Shown here one piece after another: positions 1-9,091 of a DNA stretch of 32,013 nt; the first letter of the stretch is position 1; every line of letters starts with the position of its first letter. Position numbers and translations under genes: made by a program. The notes below the pieces were generated by a model. The model made no database searches, was not told where the DNA came from, and saw nothing but the letters and a program-made list of their open reading frames with translations. This DNA is from an uncultured Thalassovita sp. (GTDB lineage: Bacteria > Bacteroidota > Bacteroidia > Cytophagales > Flammeovirgaceae), in the NCBI GenBank assembly GCA_937129345.1, contig CAKZMZ010000264.1:1-32013 (forward strand), read 5' to 3'.

Positions 1-650
1 ACCAACGCACTTTACAAAATCTCTACAGCTTATTTTTTTTAAATATGGTGGTTTTTTTAAAAAACGCCTTTATCTATTTTTTATATTTTTACTAGATATG
101 TTTTCAGGCCAAAAAAAGCTTTTTTTACATTTGCAATACACAAACCGTTAACCTTCATTTCTATATTGATTTTGTATACTAATAGAATTTTTTTAGAACT
201 TTATAAATCGAAAAAGGCAGAATAAATATATCTCATAATTTAGAAATAGCTCTTTATAAATGGCCTTTAGTTACTACAAGTTGATAAATCGATTATTGTA
301 TAGATAATAATTAATTCAAAATTTCTTGTGGAAGAACACTGTCATTTTATTTTTCTCTATGAATACAAACAGACTAGAATATTTTTTTCCTCTTTTGGGC
401 ATCCAACTCAGATTATTTGGAGCTATATTTAAATGAGAATTCGATTCCTTGAGCTAAAGATATTAGGTTTTTTAGGAATTGATCAACACTTGCTATTAGG
501 ATTATAATTACCTTTTATCGTGAATTAAGAGGCTTTATGTTATTTAAAAAGTTATACAATAATCTTTTTTGTCGAGATATGGAGCCAATAATATTTCAAG
601 TAATGTAATCTATATCAATTCAATTATTTTGAATATTCCCGATTTTATTT
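1..650. other. AT-rich gene-free region
   Basis: No reading frame here looks like a protein. The longest open stretch at the left edge is a low-complexity Phe/Lys/Leu run ending near 150, as expected from AT-rich non-coding DNA. A 16-base palindrome of seven A, GC, seven T lies at 111-126, but it is too A/T-dominated to call a terminator. The region presumably holds the promoter of the TRAP-protein gene at 651; I find no full Bacteroidota promoter match, only a near -7 box (TTATTTTG) at 624-631 with no partner upstream. Confidence 0.6.
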
Positions 651-1778
651 ATGAATAATAAGAAAAAAGAGAGAAGAGGTTTTATTAAGAAAACTGTTTT
701 TACTGCTGGCGCAGCAATTTCGGGTATTGGTTTGGAGAGCTGTGCAAGAACAGACAAAGAAGGTATTGGTTCAGTAAACATTATCTCGAACAAAAAATAT
801 AAGTGGCGTTGTGTAACCACATGGCCACCTAACTTTCCTGTACTTGGAGAGGCTGTGGTTGAAATGGCCGAAGAACTTGCCATAATCTCTAATGGCAGAC
901 TAGAAATAAAGGTATATGGAGGTGGGGAGTTGGTCCCTTCTTTAGAAGTATTTGATGCCGTAACCCAAGGCGCAGCTCAAATGGGCCATGGTGCTGCATA
1001 TTATTGGGCTGGCAAAATGCCCTCTTCTGTATTCTTTTGTACAATTCCTTTTGGAATGAACGCTCAACAAATTAACTCTTGGATGTTGCACGGCAATGGA
1101 TGGAAACTATGGAAGGAGTTATATGAACAGGTGAACTTGATACCGTTTCCGTGTGGCAATACTGGTGTGCAGATGGGTGGGTGGTTCAATAAAGAAATCA
1201 ACACAATACAAGATTTACAAGGCCTAAAAATGAGGATACCTGGTTTAGGAGGACAGGTAATCTCAAAAGCTGGTACTGCTGCGGTAACTATGGCAGGGGG
1301 CGAGCTTTATACTAATCTTGAGCGTGGAGTAATAGATGCCACCGAATGGATAGGCCCTTATCACGATTACTTGATGGGTTTTCATCAAGTTGCTGATTTT
1401 TATTATTATCCTGGATGGCACGAACCTGGCTCGTGTTTAGAATTAATGGTGAATAAAAAAGCATTTGAATCTCTACCAAGAGATTTACAAATGCTAGTTG
1501 AAAATACAGCACTAAAATATAACCTGTGGGTACTTTCTGAATTTGAGGCCAAAAACAATTTTTACTTGCAGAAAATCTTGAGCGAAAGCAATGCTCAACT
1601 CAAAAAATTTCCTGACGAAGTTCTTGCAAAACTCAAAGATTACTCAAAGGAAACCATACAAGAAATTATAGATGCCGATCCATTTGGGAAAAAAGTCTAT
1701 GCAGACTTCTCTAAATTTAAGGAGGAAATCAATAATTGGAACAAATCTTCTGAACAGGCAATATTACCCTATATTTAA
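651..1778 (+). CDS. TRAP transporter substrate-binding protein (DctP/TakP-like), Tat-exported lipoprotein
   Basis: A 375-residue extracytoplasmic solute receptor of the TRAP family, which binds organic acids and hands them to a DctQ/DctM membrane pair. The N-terminus has a twin-arginine signal (ERRGFIK, R8-R9), a hydrophobic stretch and a lipobox-like LESC ending at Cys31, so export by Tat and lipid anchoring are inferred. The body has family features: an early TTWPPNFP strand, a MGHGAAYYWAG segment, KMRIPG (whose Arg normally pairs with the substrate carboxylate) and the GVIDATEWIGP motif. These resemble the alpha-keto-acid-binding TakP branch, so a 2-oxoacid ligand is possible but not shown. 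No dctQ/dctM genes lie beside it: there is no gene in the 650 bases upstream, and clpP follows after 137 bases. ATG 651 gives the complete Tat signal. Confidence 0.88.
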   Translation: MNNKKKERRGFIKKTVFTAGAAISGIGLESCARTDKEGIGSVNIISNKKYKWRCVTTWPPNFPVLGEAVVEMAEELAIISNGRLEIKVYGGGELVPSLEVFDAVTQGAAQMGHGAAYYWAGKMPSSVFFCTIPFGMNAQQINSWMLHGNGWKLWKELYEQVNLIPFPCGNTGVQMGGWFNKEINTIQDLQGLKMRIPGLGGQVISKAGTAAVTMAGGELYTNLERGVIDATEWIGPYHDYLMGFHQVADFYYYPGWHEPGSCLELMVNKKAFESLPRDLQMLVENTALKYNLWVLSEFEAKNNFYLQKILSESNAQLKKFPDEVLAKLKDYSKETIQEIIDADPFGKKVYADFSKFKEEINNWNKSSEQAILPYI

Positions 1779-1915
1779 TTTTGTGTGTGCCAAATTGACA
1801 GTTTTTATTGAAAAAACATTTTTTGACCGTTTTTTTGCTATCTATGTTACCATAAATATTTAAATTACTTTTTTTTATCGAGGCATTAAATTTTGCTCAT
1901 TATAATACAAAAAAT

Positions 1916-2494
1916 ATGGACTTTAACAGTGATGAACTTGTAAAACAGCTGGGTAATCTCAACAAATTTGATAATAGTTTTTTAGAGGAAAGAAAGATTT
2001 TTTTGTGGGGGCCAGTAATGGATGATTCTGCTGAAAGAATAGTTAACAGATTATTGTATCTTGAATCTAAAGATCCTGGAAAAGAAATAAAGTTTTATAT
2101 AAACAGCCCTGGAGGAGTAGTTACTTCGGGTATGGTAATACATGATACCATGAAATTGATTTCTTCTCCAGTTTCTACTATATGCATGGGGCTTGCTGCT
2201 TCTATGGGTTCTATTTTATTATCTGCTGGAGAAAAGGGGAAAAGGTATATTTTCCCGAGTGGTAGAGTGATGATTCATCAACCAAGCATAGGCGGGCTAC
2301 AAGGTAGGGCTTCTGATTTAGAAATTCAGGCCAAAGAAATTATGAAAGTAAAAGACATGGGCGCTAGGATACTTGCAGAAAACTGCAATAAATCTTTTGA
2401 GCAGGTTATGAGGGACTTTGATCGCGATTTTTGGATGAACGCCGAAGAATCTTTGGAATATGGTATAGTAGATAGCGTTGTGGATAAAATTTAA
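1916..2494 (+). CDS. clpP: ATP-dependent Clp protease proteolytic subunit
   Basis: A 192-residue ClpP serine peptidase. It forms the barrel that degrades proteins fed to it by ClpX or ClpA/C ATPases in the cytoplasm. The catalytic triad is complete and close to E. coli numbering: Ser96 in GLAASMG, His121 in MIHQP and Asp171 in DRD. The substrate-groove segment INSPGG is present. The protein has the length of a mature ClpP, with no long propeptide. Many Bacteroidota have a main clpP beside tig and clpX; this copy stands alone and its N-terminus ([20 protein letters not shown]) looks divergent from that copy as I remember it, so it may be a second ClpP paralog (inference). A strong terminator follows directly. 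ATG 1916 is the only reasonable start. Confidence 0.93.
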   Translation: MDFNSDELVKQLGNLNKFDNSFLEERKIFLWGPVMDDSAERIVNRLLYLESKDPGKEIKFYINSPGGVVTSGMVIHDTMKLISSPVSTICMGLAASMGSILLSAGEKGKRYIFPSGRVMIHQPSIGGLQGRASDLEIQAKEIMKVKDMGARILAENCNKSFEQVMRDFDRDFWMNAEESLEYGIVDSVVDKI

Positions 2495-2515
2495 ATTTCA
2501 AATATTTTACTAAGG

Positions 2516-2549
2516 GCTCTCTATCAAACATAGAGAGCTTTTTATTTTT
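2516..2549 (+). terminator. Rho-independent terminator after clpP
   Basis: A perfect 9-bp stem GCTCTCTAT / ATAGAGAGC (2516-2524 and 2530-2538) closes a CAAAC loop and is followed by TTTTTATTTTT. It ends clpP transcription on the plus strand. The convergent porP-like gene stops inside the T tract at 2548-2550. There is no matching T tract for the minus strand. Confidence 0.88.
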
Positions 2550-3624
2550 AAAATATCCCTAAAAACTTTTTCTTTTTACGCTTCTTAGGGCCTGTAAATT
2601 TTCTAAAATTCTTTTTGACTCTTTTCTGTCTCTTAGAAAAATTAGAATTACTGCTACGGTTATTGATCCTTAACCTATTAATACTGCCACCTATACTACC
2701 CAAACCAGTATTAGATCTGCCCCTCACATTATTAAGTATACTCTGAACCTGATCAAAGGTATAGCGCAAAGTAATTTCATCTGAAGCACCTAGTTGGCCA
2801 GAAAACTCACCAACTACCAACTCTCTAGCGTAACCAATGGTAAGGTTGTTCATTAGAGTTATAGATGCCGCAGCGTGTATAGAAGAGTTGCTTCTGTAGG
2901 TAAAGCCAAGCATAAACTGCCTGTTGTACTCATAAAATACTCCCAAATCGATCAAGTTTTTTTCATTTAGAAGCCTTCTATAATTGCCTCTTAACTCTAC
3001 CAAATCTCTGCCTGAAGCTACAGGTAAAAACCCTACTGCATAAGCTGTAAAGAACTCTCTGAAAGCCAAATCCGATTGGCTAAAATCTTCTTCAGACCTT
3101 AGTAATGTCAATAGTCTGTTTGCCGATGCCCCAAACTGGAAAAAGTTACTTCTAAAATTTGCTCCAAAAGAAAAATCGAGCTTGTTTAAATTATTGAAGT
3201 TAATTAAAGCAGGGTCATTAATATCATTTACTTCTATATTATTAATATCCAAAGATGTATTGGCATACTCACCATTTAAGCCTAAAGAAACAACCATGTC
3301 ATTGTCTAACAAAATATGATAGGCAAGCCCTGCCGACAAATCTACCGTTTGAAGAAAGTTTACATTCTCATAGAAAACATTGAAAGAAGCGCCCAAACTA
3401 CCTTGATTGAGCGGTGTCTGCATTCCGAGGTAAGCCATCGAGTAAGGCTCGCCTATACCTGTCCACCTTTTTTGATATGAAAAATCGTAAGAACTACCAT
3501 ACAAACCCGAAACCGAAGGATTGTAGGCAAGACCGTCTGTATATTTTTGAATCAAAATTGGCAATTCTTGTGCTTGTGCCCCAATGCTTAGAGTTAATAA
3601 GATAATTAGCTTTAGTATTCTCAT
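2548..3624 (-). CDS. PorP/SprF family type IX secretion outer-membrane protein
   Basis: A 358-residue protein of the PorP/SprF family, predicted outer-membrane beta-barrels linked to T9SS secretion or surface anchoring of type B substrates. It has a signal peptide ending AQAQ and then the family opening (LPILIQKYTDGLAYNPSVSG, SFSYQKRWTGI-like segment, GSLGASFNVFYE), with alternating aromatic/glycine strands throughout. The reading frame is open up to 3651, but ATG 3624 gives a clean signal peptide and was chosen. The gene begins 45 bases after the giant adhesin stop on the same strand, so the two are very likely co-transcribed and partners, as with SprB-SprF. The last 59 residues are odd: 20 Lys/Arg and no acidic residue, beyond the last apparent barrel strand. 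Confidence 0.85.
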   Translation of the reverse strand: MRILKLIILLTLSIGAQAQELPILIQKYTDGLAYNPSVSGLYGSSYDFSYQKRWTGIGEPYSMAYLGMQTPLNQGSLGASFNVFYENVNFLQTVDLSAGLAYHILLDNDMVVSLGLNGEYANTSLDINNIEVNDINDPALINFNNLNKLDFSFGANFRSNFFQFGASANRLLTLLRSEEDFSQSDLAFREFFTAYAVGFLPVASGRDLVELRGNYRRLLNEKNLIDLGVFYEYNRQFMLGFTYRSNSSIHAAASITLMNNLTIGYARELVVGEFSGQLGASDEITLRYTFDQVQSILNNVRGRSNTGLGSIGGSINRLRINNRSSNSNFSKRQKRVKKNFRKFTGPKKRKKKKFLGIF

Positions 3625-3669
3625 AAGTTGATATTTGCTCCACATTTGCAATCGATCTGATATTGCTAT

Positions 3670-6600
3670 CTACTGTTGACCATCGCCCCTAGTAATAGAA
3701 ACCATTCGTTTCAAAACCACTTGCGGTTCGCCCACTTTTACAATGCATACATATGCACCAAAGTCCAAAATGCTTTCGCCAACAACTGGCTGCCAATCAT
3801 TCTGATATCCTCTAGTCCTAAATATTTCATTACCCCATCGATCCAATAGTATCACTTCATTATCTGGGTAATCCTCTATATTCTTTATAAAAAGTTCATC
3901 GTTGAAACCATCGTTATTGGCTGTAATCATATTCATGATGGTGAGTTCTGGATCTTCTGGATCTTGAGGTAGAATTGTAATCTTGATGTATCTAAGGTTA
4001 TTCAATTCATTGGTTTCCAACACATCCTGCCTAGCATCTACAAAATAGATAATATAATACTCCCCAGGAGCAATATCGTCTGGGACCACTATCTCTGCAC
4101 TTATTTGCTGAGTTGCCGCACTTGTCTGCGCTGGGATCTCAGCAGAATTTAGTACGATATCTCCTTGGTCTGGGATGGTATCCTCTGAAAGAAGCAATAT
4201 AAAAATTGATTCATCTTCTGTTGGCCCACCATCTACTGCAATTGTAGCGGATACATTAATAGTACTACCTGCCTCAACTTCATTGGCACTTGTGTTAGCG
4301 TTATTAACAAGTAAGTCTACTTCTTCGATATCTTCTATCGTTATATTTACTGTGGCGCGTTCCTCTGCATAATTAAAGCCGTCTGATGCATTATATTCAA
4401 AATTGGTAGCACCAACAAAATCCTGAGTAGGCTCGAAAGTAAGATTGCCTATTTCGGTATTTTGTATTTCATCATTTATAGCTATTGGTATGTTATTGAG
4501 GAATAACTGCCCATCTTCTGGCAATGATAAAATCTGAATAACTGCCAACTGATCACTGTCTGGATCTTCAAAAGCATTGGTGAAGTCCGTTATTTGAAAG
4601 GTAACAGTCGAGTTTAACAAACCCGCTTTATCTATATCAGCTATGGTTGGCAAACTATTGGTCGTAACAAAAGCAATGTTGCTGTATGGGGAAACTTCAT
4701 TGTCAACTAAAGCATTTACCCTGTAATAGTAAGTCTCTCCTGGAATGAGGCCATCCGCATCAGTAAAATTGTTCTCTGTCCAGTTATTGGTTATAACATT
4801 AAAATTCAGCGAATCACCTACAGATTTTTCTATGGTATAGCTGGTAGCAGTAAACTCATCTGAATATGTCCAACTCAAAAGCACTCTTTCGGCAGGATTG
4901 GCCGGGTCTAATTCAGCGGCAAGTACAGGTGGCGGCAGCTCGGTTTTAGGCGTTACAGTAAGTATAGTTTTTCGTGAATAAAGCGTAAGTTCTGGAGCGT
5001 CTGGATTGGTCACTTCGCAGATATACTCACCTGCATCATCTTCTTTAACATCTTCTATGGTAAATACATTGAGATTACTTTCTTCAATAAGTTCATCATC
5101 TCTGTACCATTTGTAAACATTATTAGTAATATTTGGGTCTATGCCCAAATCGAAAGTGAATGCTCCTCCTGCTTGTAAAATAACCGCACTTTGTTCACCC
5201 ACACTGTCTTGGGGCGCATAAATAAATACGTCTAAGTCAAGACCTGAAAAGGGAAGTATGTCTTCAAAAGTAAACCTATTATCTGCCAAGCCCATTTCTG
5301 TAAGTAAGTCTGGGTTGGTGATAGTAGGTACATTTTCAAAATTATGACTTCTAATGAAAAATTTCTGTAGTGCTGCAAGATTACCGATTACTGGAAAATC
5401 GGTATCTATAAATGGAGTTTCATTATTATCAAAACCGAATACCTCAAGTGCCGTTAACTGATTTAACTGGTTGGGCATTGGTGGTTGTATGTTGTTTTGG
5501 AAAAGGTAGAGGTTTTTTAAACTGCTCATCCCAAAAAAACCTGCAGGTATTTGTCCAGTTAATTCGTTCTCATTTAACCAGAGTATTTCTAAAGTAGTAA
5601 GTTTTCCGAAATCAGTGGTAATTGTACCTGATATGGCATTTTTACCGAAATTGATTTCTATAATTTCAGAAAAGTCGCCAATTTCAGCAGGGATGTTTCC
5701 TGATAAATTATTGTTTTCTAATAAAATTCTTGTTACACAGCCATTATCATTGGTTTCTACCCCAAACCATTCATTTAAGGGCACATCCGTTTTCCAATTG
5801 GTATTGTCATTCCAAGTTTCTCCACCTAACGCATCATAAATAGCTTCTAATACAGCCATATCGTTTTCCACACAATCGTTAATAGTTGGCCTTATAGTAA
5901 TCTCAAAGTTTTTTATAAATGTATCTCCAGCTTCATCTGTAGTAGTGATGCAAACTGATAATGAGGTTATATTAGCAGTAAGCGTAAAAGTAGGACTCAA
6001 TAACAGTTGGTCCCCATCTATAGCAAATAAATTATTGTCGCTTGCCACTTGACATTCATTAGATAAAGTATATGTATGTGTATCATCAGGTAAGTCTTCA
6101 TCTACAGTTGAAAGCGTGCCAACGGCAAAGCTTGGAAGGGCATCTACTGCATCTATAATTGTATTGCTTAGCAAAATGTCGGTAGGTGGGTTATTGTTAA
6201 CATTCACCCTGATAGTAAATAGTTCGCTGTAGCTTTCTTGGGCACCATCGGTTGTGGTGATGCAAACTGTAAGTGAGTTTACAGCTACGGGTAATGTGAA
6301 ATTATCTGCCAATCTTAATTCAGTGCCGTTGATTGCAAACAGATTGTTATTGTTGGCCTCATTACATGCATCTGTAAGGGTGTATATATGCGTATCATCT
6401 GGTAAATCTGCATCGGTAGTGCTTAAGTTACCTACCAAACTGCCCGCCAAAGCATCAGAGTTGATTACATTATTGTCTAGTGTGATGTCTGTGGGTGGGT
6501 TATTTGCATTAACAATTATTTCAACTTTATTATTAGCTGTTATTTCTAAAATATTATCATTTACAGCAGCTGCTATAGTCGCCATTTTCTCTTCAAAAGC

Positions 6601-8718
6601 AGGATTGGTTACCTTAACTGTATAATTTGATGCATCCTCCACTAGAAGTGGCTCTAACGTAAGTGTTTTATTATTTGAGATTTGGTAGGCAGGCGTAGCT
6701 GAACCTTCTTTATACCAAGAATATAAATTTGGATAAGTATCATTAGGCCCGTCTTTAAAGTCCAATATAACATCTAGCCTTTGTCCTTCATCACCAATAA
6801 AAGGTGTAGATGTATCAAAGCCGGCTTGAGGGGCATATTGAATAGAAGTAAAGCTATTTAAGTTGGAATAAGAAAAAAGTGGAATTATATCTTCAAATGT
6901 AAAAGCATTATTTTCAAACCAAAAACGCAAGCCATCTTGTTGTATGGCTATATTACCAAGAGCTGTAGGCAATGGACCACTGAAATTATTATCAGATATC
7001 CAAAAGTGTTCTAAATTTGTAAAACCGGTTATATCCTCAGAGATACTTCCGCTCAATGCATTATCTGTAAGATGAAACCTTCTTAGCCTTTTCAATTGAT
7101 AGATTTCATTAGGTAATTCTCCTGATAAGTTATTATCGCCTAAACTTAGTGAAGTTAGTGTATTAGCTGCATTACCGATAGAAGGTGGAATAGAACCACT
7201 AATTCCATTAGAAAACATGAGCAAATCTTGAATAGCAGGGAGACTGAATACCACTTCATGATCCACTAAATTTCCACCAAGGTTATTCTCCTGGATATGT
7301 AGTACGGCCAATTTAGTTAAATTGATAAAATCATTAGGTAATGGTCCAGTGATTAGGTTTTGCTTTAAAATCAACTCTTCTAAATCTAACAATTCAGAAA
7401 ATGCAGCCGGAAATGAACCAGTTATACCTCTATTAGAAAGGTCAATTTTTACTATGCAACCATCTGCGTTTCTAAATACTGTTTCGTTCTCAATAAACAA
7501 AGATGCATCCCAACCTGGCACTTGTGCTATTTTAGCTATGGCTTCATTGTCTCTGGTACGACAACCATTAGCTACTTGATTTACGGTTACAGTAATATTT
7601 TCACTTCTGATTTTCAAAAGTTCATTTTCTAGAGTGTTGTCTCCTTCAAATTCTAAAAACTTTTCGCCTGTAACATTATCAAATGCCTGGTTGCTAACCT
7701 CACAATAATATATACCTGCGTCTCCAACTGCTATTGGATCAAAGGTTAAAGAATTTATGTTATTTGTTGTTTCATAAAAAGCAAATGTATTGCCTCCGTC
7801 TGTACTTTTATACCAATTATAGGTATTTGGTGTGTTGGTACTTTCTAAAATCTCATCTATACCTAATTCTATTGTTAGAGGATTACCCGCATTTGGGTTA
7901 TACGTATTTTGGGGAACTGTAAAATCTTTTTGAGGATGGAAAAAGAATTTCTCTAATTCCGGGTATTGATTGGCATCAACAAACTCAATCAAATCTTCGA
8001 ATGTGAATTTATTATTTGATAGGCCTAGTTGAGTTATTTTTGCTTTACTTGGAAAATCAGGGAGATTTTCAAACTCATGGTTTCTCAAGAAAAACCTCTC
8101 AAGATCTAGCAAATCAGGAATTGCAGGAAAATCACCAGTAAATTTATTACCGTTTTCATCAAAACTATCGATTCCTGTTACAATAAGTTTTGTTAATTTA
8201 CTAATATCATTTGGGAAAGGACCTGCGTCAAAATTGTTACCAAACAGATATAAGCCATTTGAGCTCAAGTTATTAAATACATTTACTGGCACATTCCCTG
8301 TAAGATTGTTATTACTCAACCATAAATAAGCAATATTTCCAAAGTCTCCAATTGAATTGGGAATATCTCCGGTAGAAGAGGCTTCATGTAAATATAACTG
8401 ATAAATACAATTACCAAATGGACTATTTGGATCTCTTTCGCTCCACGTTTCCACACCTTGCCAATTAGCATAGTTATCGATATCATTTGCTTCCCATTGT
8501 TGACCGCTAAGATTATCATTGTTCAATAAATTACCGGTTTTTGGTTGCCAACCAGCCTCTATTAAATCTAAGAGTACTTGCTTGTCTGCATCAGGATCAC
8601 AACCTTGCCCAAACACTTGAAAAGCAAGTAATGTATTAATCAACAGACCTAACCCAACTACGCGAAAAAAACTCTTATAAAAACGATTTAGACCCATAAG
8701 TAAAAAATTATATCGCAT
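3670..8718 (-). CDS. Giant secreted LRR / Ig / cadherin-like adhesin with type B T9SS sorting domain
   Basis: A 1682-residue surface protein. Numbering from ATG 8718, it has a signal peptide (ending near FGQGC), LRR block 1 (about 110-260), Ig-like 1 (262-382), LRR block 2 (385-625), Ig-like 2 (628-738), two near-duplicate cadherin-like repeats (740-945), LRR block 3 (947-1165), Ig-like 3 (1167-1257), FN3 (1258-1354), a cadherin-like segment (1355-1466), a CARDB-like domain (1467-1583) and a gliding-motility-type C-terminal domain (1592-1682; NDGFNDELFI, LLDRWGNEIF). The last is the type B signal for T9SS export. LRRs are of the plant-like NNLSG.IP type. The role is probably adhesion or binding on the cell surface (inference). 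Alternative starts are 8742 and 8697; 8718 was preferred but 8697 also gives a good signal peptide. It heads an operon with the PorP/SprF-like gene. Confidence 0.88.
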   Translation of the reverse strand: MRYNFLLMGLNRFYKSFFRVVGLGLLINTLLAFQVFGQGCDPDADKQVLLDLIEAGWQPKTGNLLNNDNLSGQQWEANDIDNYANWQGVETWSERDPNSPFGNCIYQLYLHEASSTGDIPNSIGDFGNIAYLWLSNNNLTGNVPVNVFNNLSSNGLYLFGNNFDAGPFPNDISKLTKLIVTGIDSFDENGNKFTGDFPAIPDLLDLERFFLRNHEFENLPDFPSKAKITQLGLSNNKFTFEDLIEFVDANQYPELEKFFFHPQKDFTVPQNTYNPNAGNPLTIELGIDEILESTNTPNTYNWYKSTDGGNTFAFYETTNNINSLTFDPIAVGDAGIYYCEVSNQAFDNVTGEKFLEFEGDNTLENELLKIRSENITVTVNQVANGCRTRDNEAIAKIAQVPGWDASLFIENETVFRNADGCIVKIDLSNRGITGSFPAAFSELLDLEELILKQNLITGPLPNDFINLTKLAVLHIQENNLGGNLVDHEVVFSLPAIQDLLMFSNGISGSIPPSIGNAANTLTSLSLGDNNLSGELPNEIYQLKRLRRFHLTDNALSGSISEDITGFTNLEHFWISDNNFSGPLPTALGNIAIQQDGLRFWFENNAFTFEDIIPLFSYSNLNSFTSIQYAPQAGFDTSTPFIGDEGQRLDVILDFKDGPNDTYPNLYSWYKEGSATPAYQISNNKTLTLEPLLVEDASNYTVKVTNPAFEEKMATIAAAVNDNILEITANNKVEIIVNANNPPTDITLDNNVINSDALAGSLVGNLSTTDADLPDDTHIYTLTDACNEANNNNLFAINGTELRLADNFTLPVAVNSLTVCITTTDGAQESYSELFTIRVNVNNNPPTDILLSNTIIDAVDALPSFAVGTLSTVDEDLPDDTHTYTLSNECQVASDNNLFAIDGDQLLLSPTFTLTANITSLSVCITTTDEAGDTFIKNFEITIRPTINDCVENDMAVLEAIYDALGGETWNDNTNWKTDVPLNEWFGVETNDNGCVTRILLENNNLSGNIPAEIGDFSEIIEINFGKNAISGTITTDFGKLTTLEILWLNENELTGQIPAGFFGMSSLKNLYLFQNNIQPPMPNQLNQLTALEVFGFDNNETPFIDTDFPVIGNLAALQKFFIRSHNFENVPTITNPDLLTEMGLADNRFTFEDILPFSGLDLDVFIYAPQDSVGEQSAVILQAGGAFTFDLGIDPNITNNVYKWYRDDELIEESNLNVFTIEDVKEDDAGEYICEVTNPDAPELTLYSRKTILTVTPKTELPPPVLAAELDPANPAERVLLSWTYSDEFTATSYTIEKSVGDSLNFNVITNNWTENNFTDADGLIPGETYYYRVNALVDNEVSPYSNIAFVTTNSLPTIADIDKAGLLNSTVTFQITDFTNAFEDPDSDQLAVIQILSLPEDGQLFLNNIPIAINDEIQNTEIGNLTFEPTQDFVGATNFEYNASDGFNYAEERATVNITIEDIEEVDLLVNNANTSANEVEAGSTINVSATIAVDGGPTEDESIFILLLSEDTIPDQGDIVLNSAEIPAQTSAATQQISAEIVVPDDIAPGEYYIIYFVDARQDVLETNELNNLRYIKITILPQDPEDPELTIMNMITANNDGFNDELFIKNIEDYPDNEVILLDRWGNEIFRTRGYQNDWQPVVGESILDFGAYVCIVKVGEPQVVLKRMVSITRGDGQQ
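5893..6498 (-). repeat. Tandem duplication encoding two cadherin-like repeats
   Basis: Two adjacent segments of about 100 codons inside the adhesin (roughly 6217-6498 and 5893-6192) encode near-copies. Both begin NPPTDI, continue with DLPDDTH.YTL, LFAI(N/D)G and end (V)CITTTD. Each has a pair of cysteines at matching places, which might form one disulfide per domain. The DNA copies have diverged but are alignable, pointing to an old internal duplication. Confidence 0.7.
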
Positions 8719-9091
8719 GGTATTTATTAACAATATCTGCAATCGTAAGCACCCTCATAAAGGTACATCTATGAATTTACGTAATAAAACTGATGATTGG
8801 TTAGTATCAGGCTGGATTATTCGGGCTTGAAATTTTACTTGCTCCAATTTTTTAAACCCGCTCGTTTAAGTTAAATATTAAGCCTGCTGTTTAGTTGACC
8901 TGACATATTTAACCTTACGGAGTTGAAAATTAGCAGTTTTTTTTTATTATTCACATTATTATATGTTAACAATTCATAGGTTTACATCTTGTTAAGGCTT
9001 TTCACCAATTAATAGGTATTGCAATTCGTGAAAACCATTGGACATACTTACATGTCAAGCAGCTAATTTTTTTATCTAAACAAGGCTCATT
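8719..9091. other. Divergent intergenic region with inverted repeat
   Basis: About 370 bases between the divergent adhesin and helicase genes, with no coding potential. It should hold promoters for both. I find no full TAnnTTTG match on either strand. A 9-bp inverted repeat GTTAAATAT / ATATTTAAC lies at 8870-8878 and 8905-8913 (26-base spacer). It is AT-only apart from one G/C pair, so chance is possible. Confidence 0.5.

Noticed and set aside
111-126. Palindrome of seven A, GC, seven T as a terminator or operator
   Set aside because: Only A/T pairs apart from one GC; likely chance in AT-rich DNA.
1-150. Open frame at the left edge as the end of an upstream gene
   Set aside because: Low-complexity Phe/Lys/Leu composition and no recognisable motif.
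620-883. Minus-strand open frame across the start of the TRAP gene
   Set aside because: Overlaps a clear gene in antisense; no family signature, composition typical of a shadow frame.
6254-6625. Plus-strand open frame inside the adhesin gene
   Set aside because: Antisense shadow of the cadherin-like region; Ser/Leu/Val-rich low complexity.
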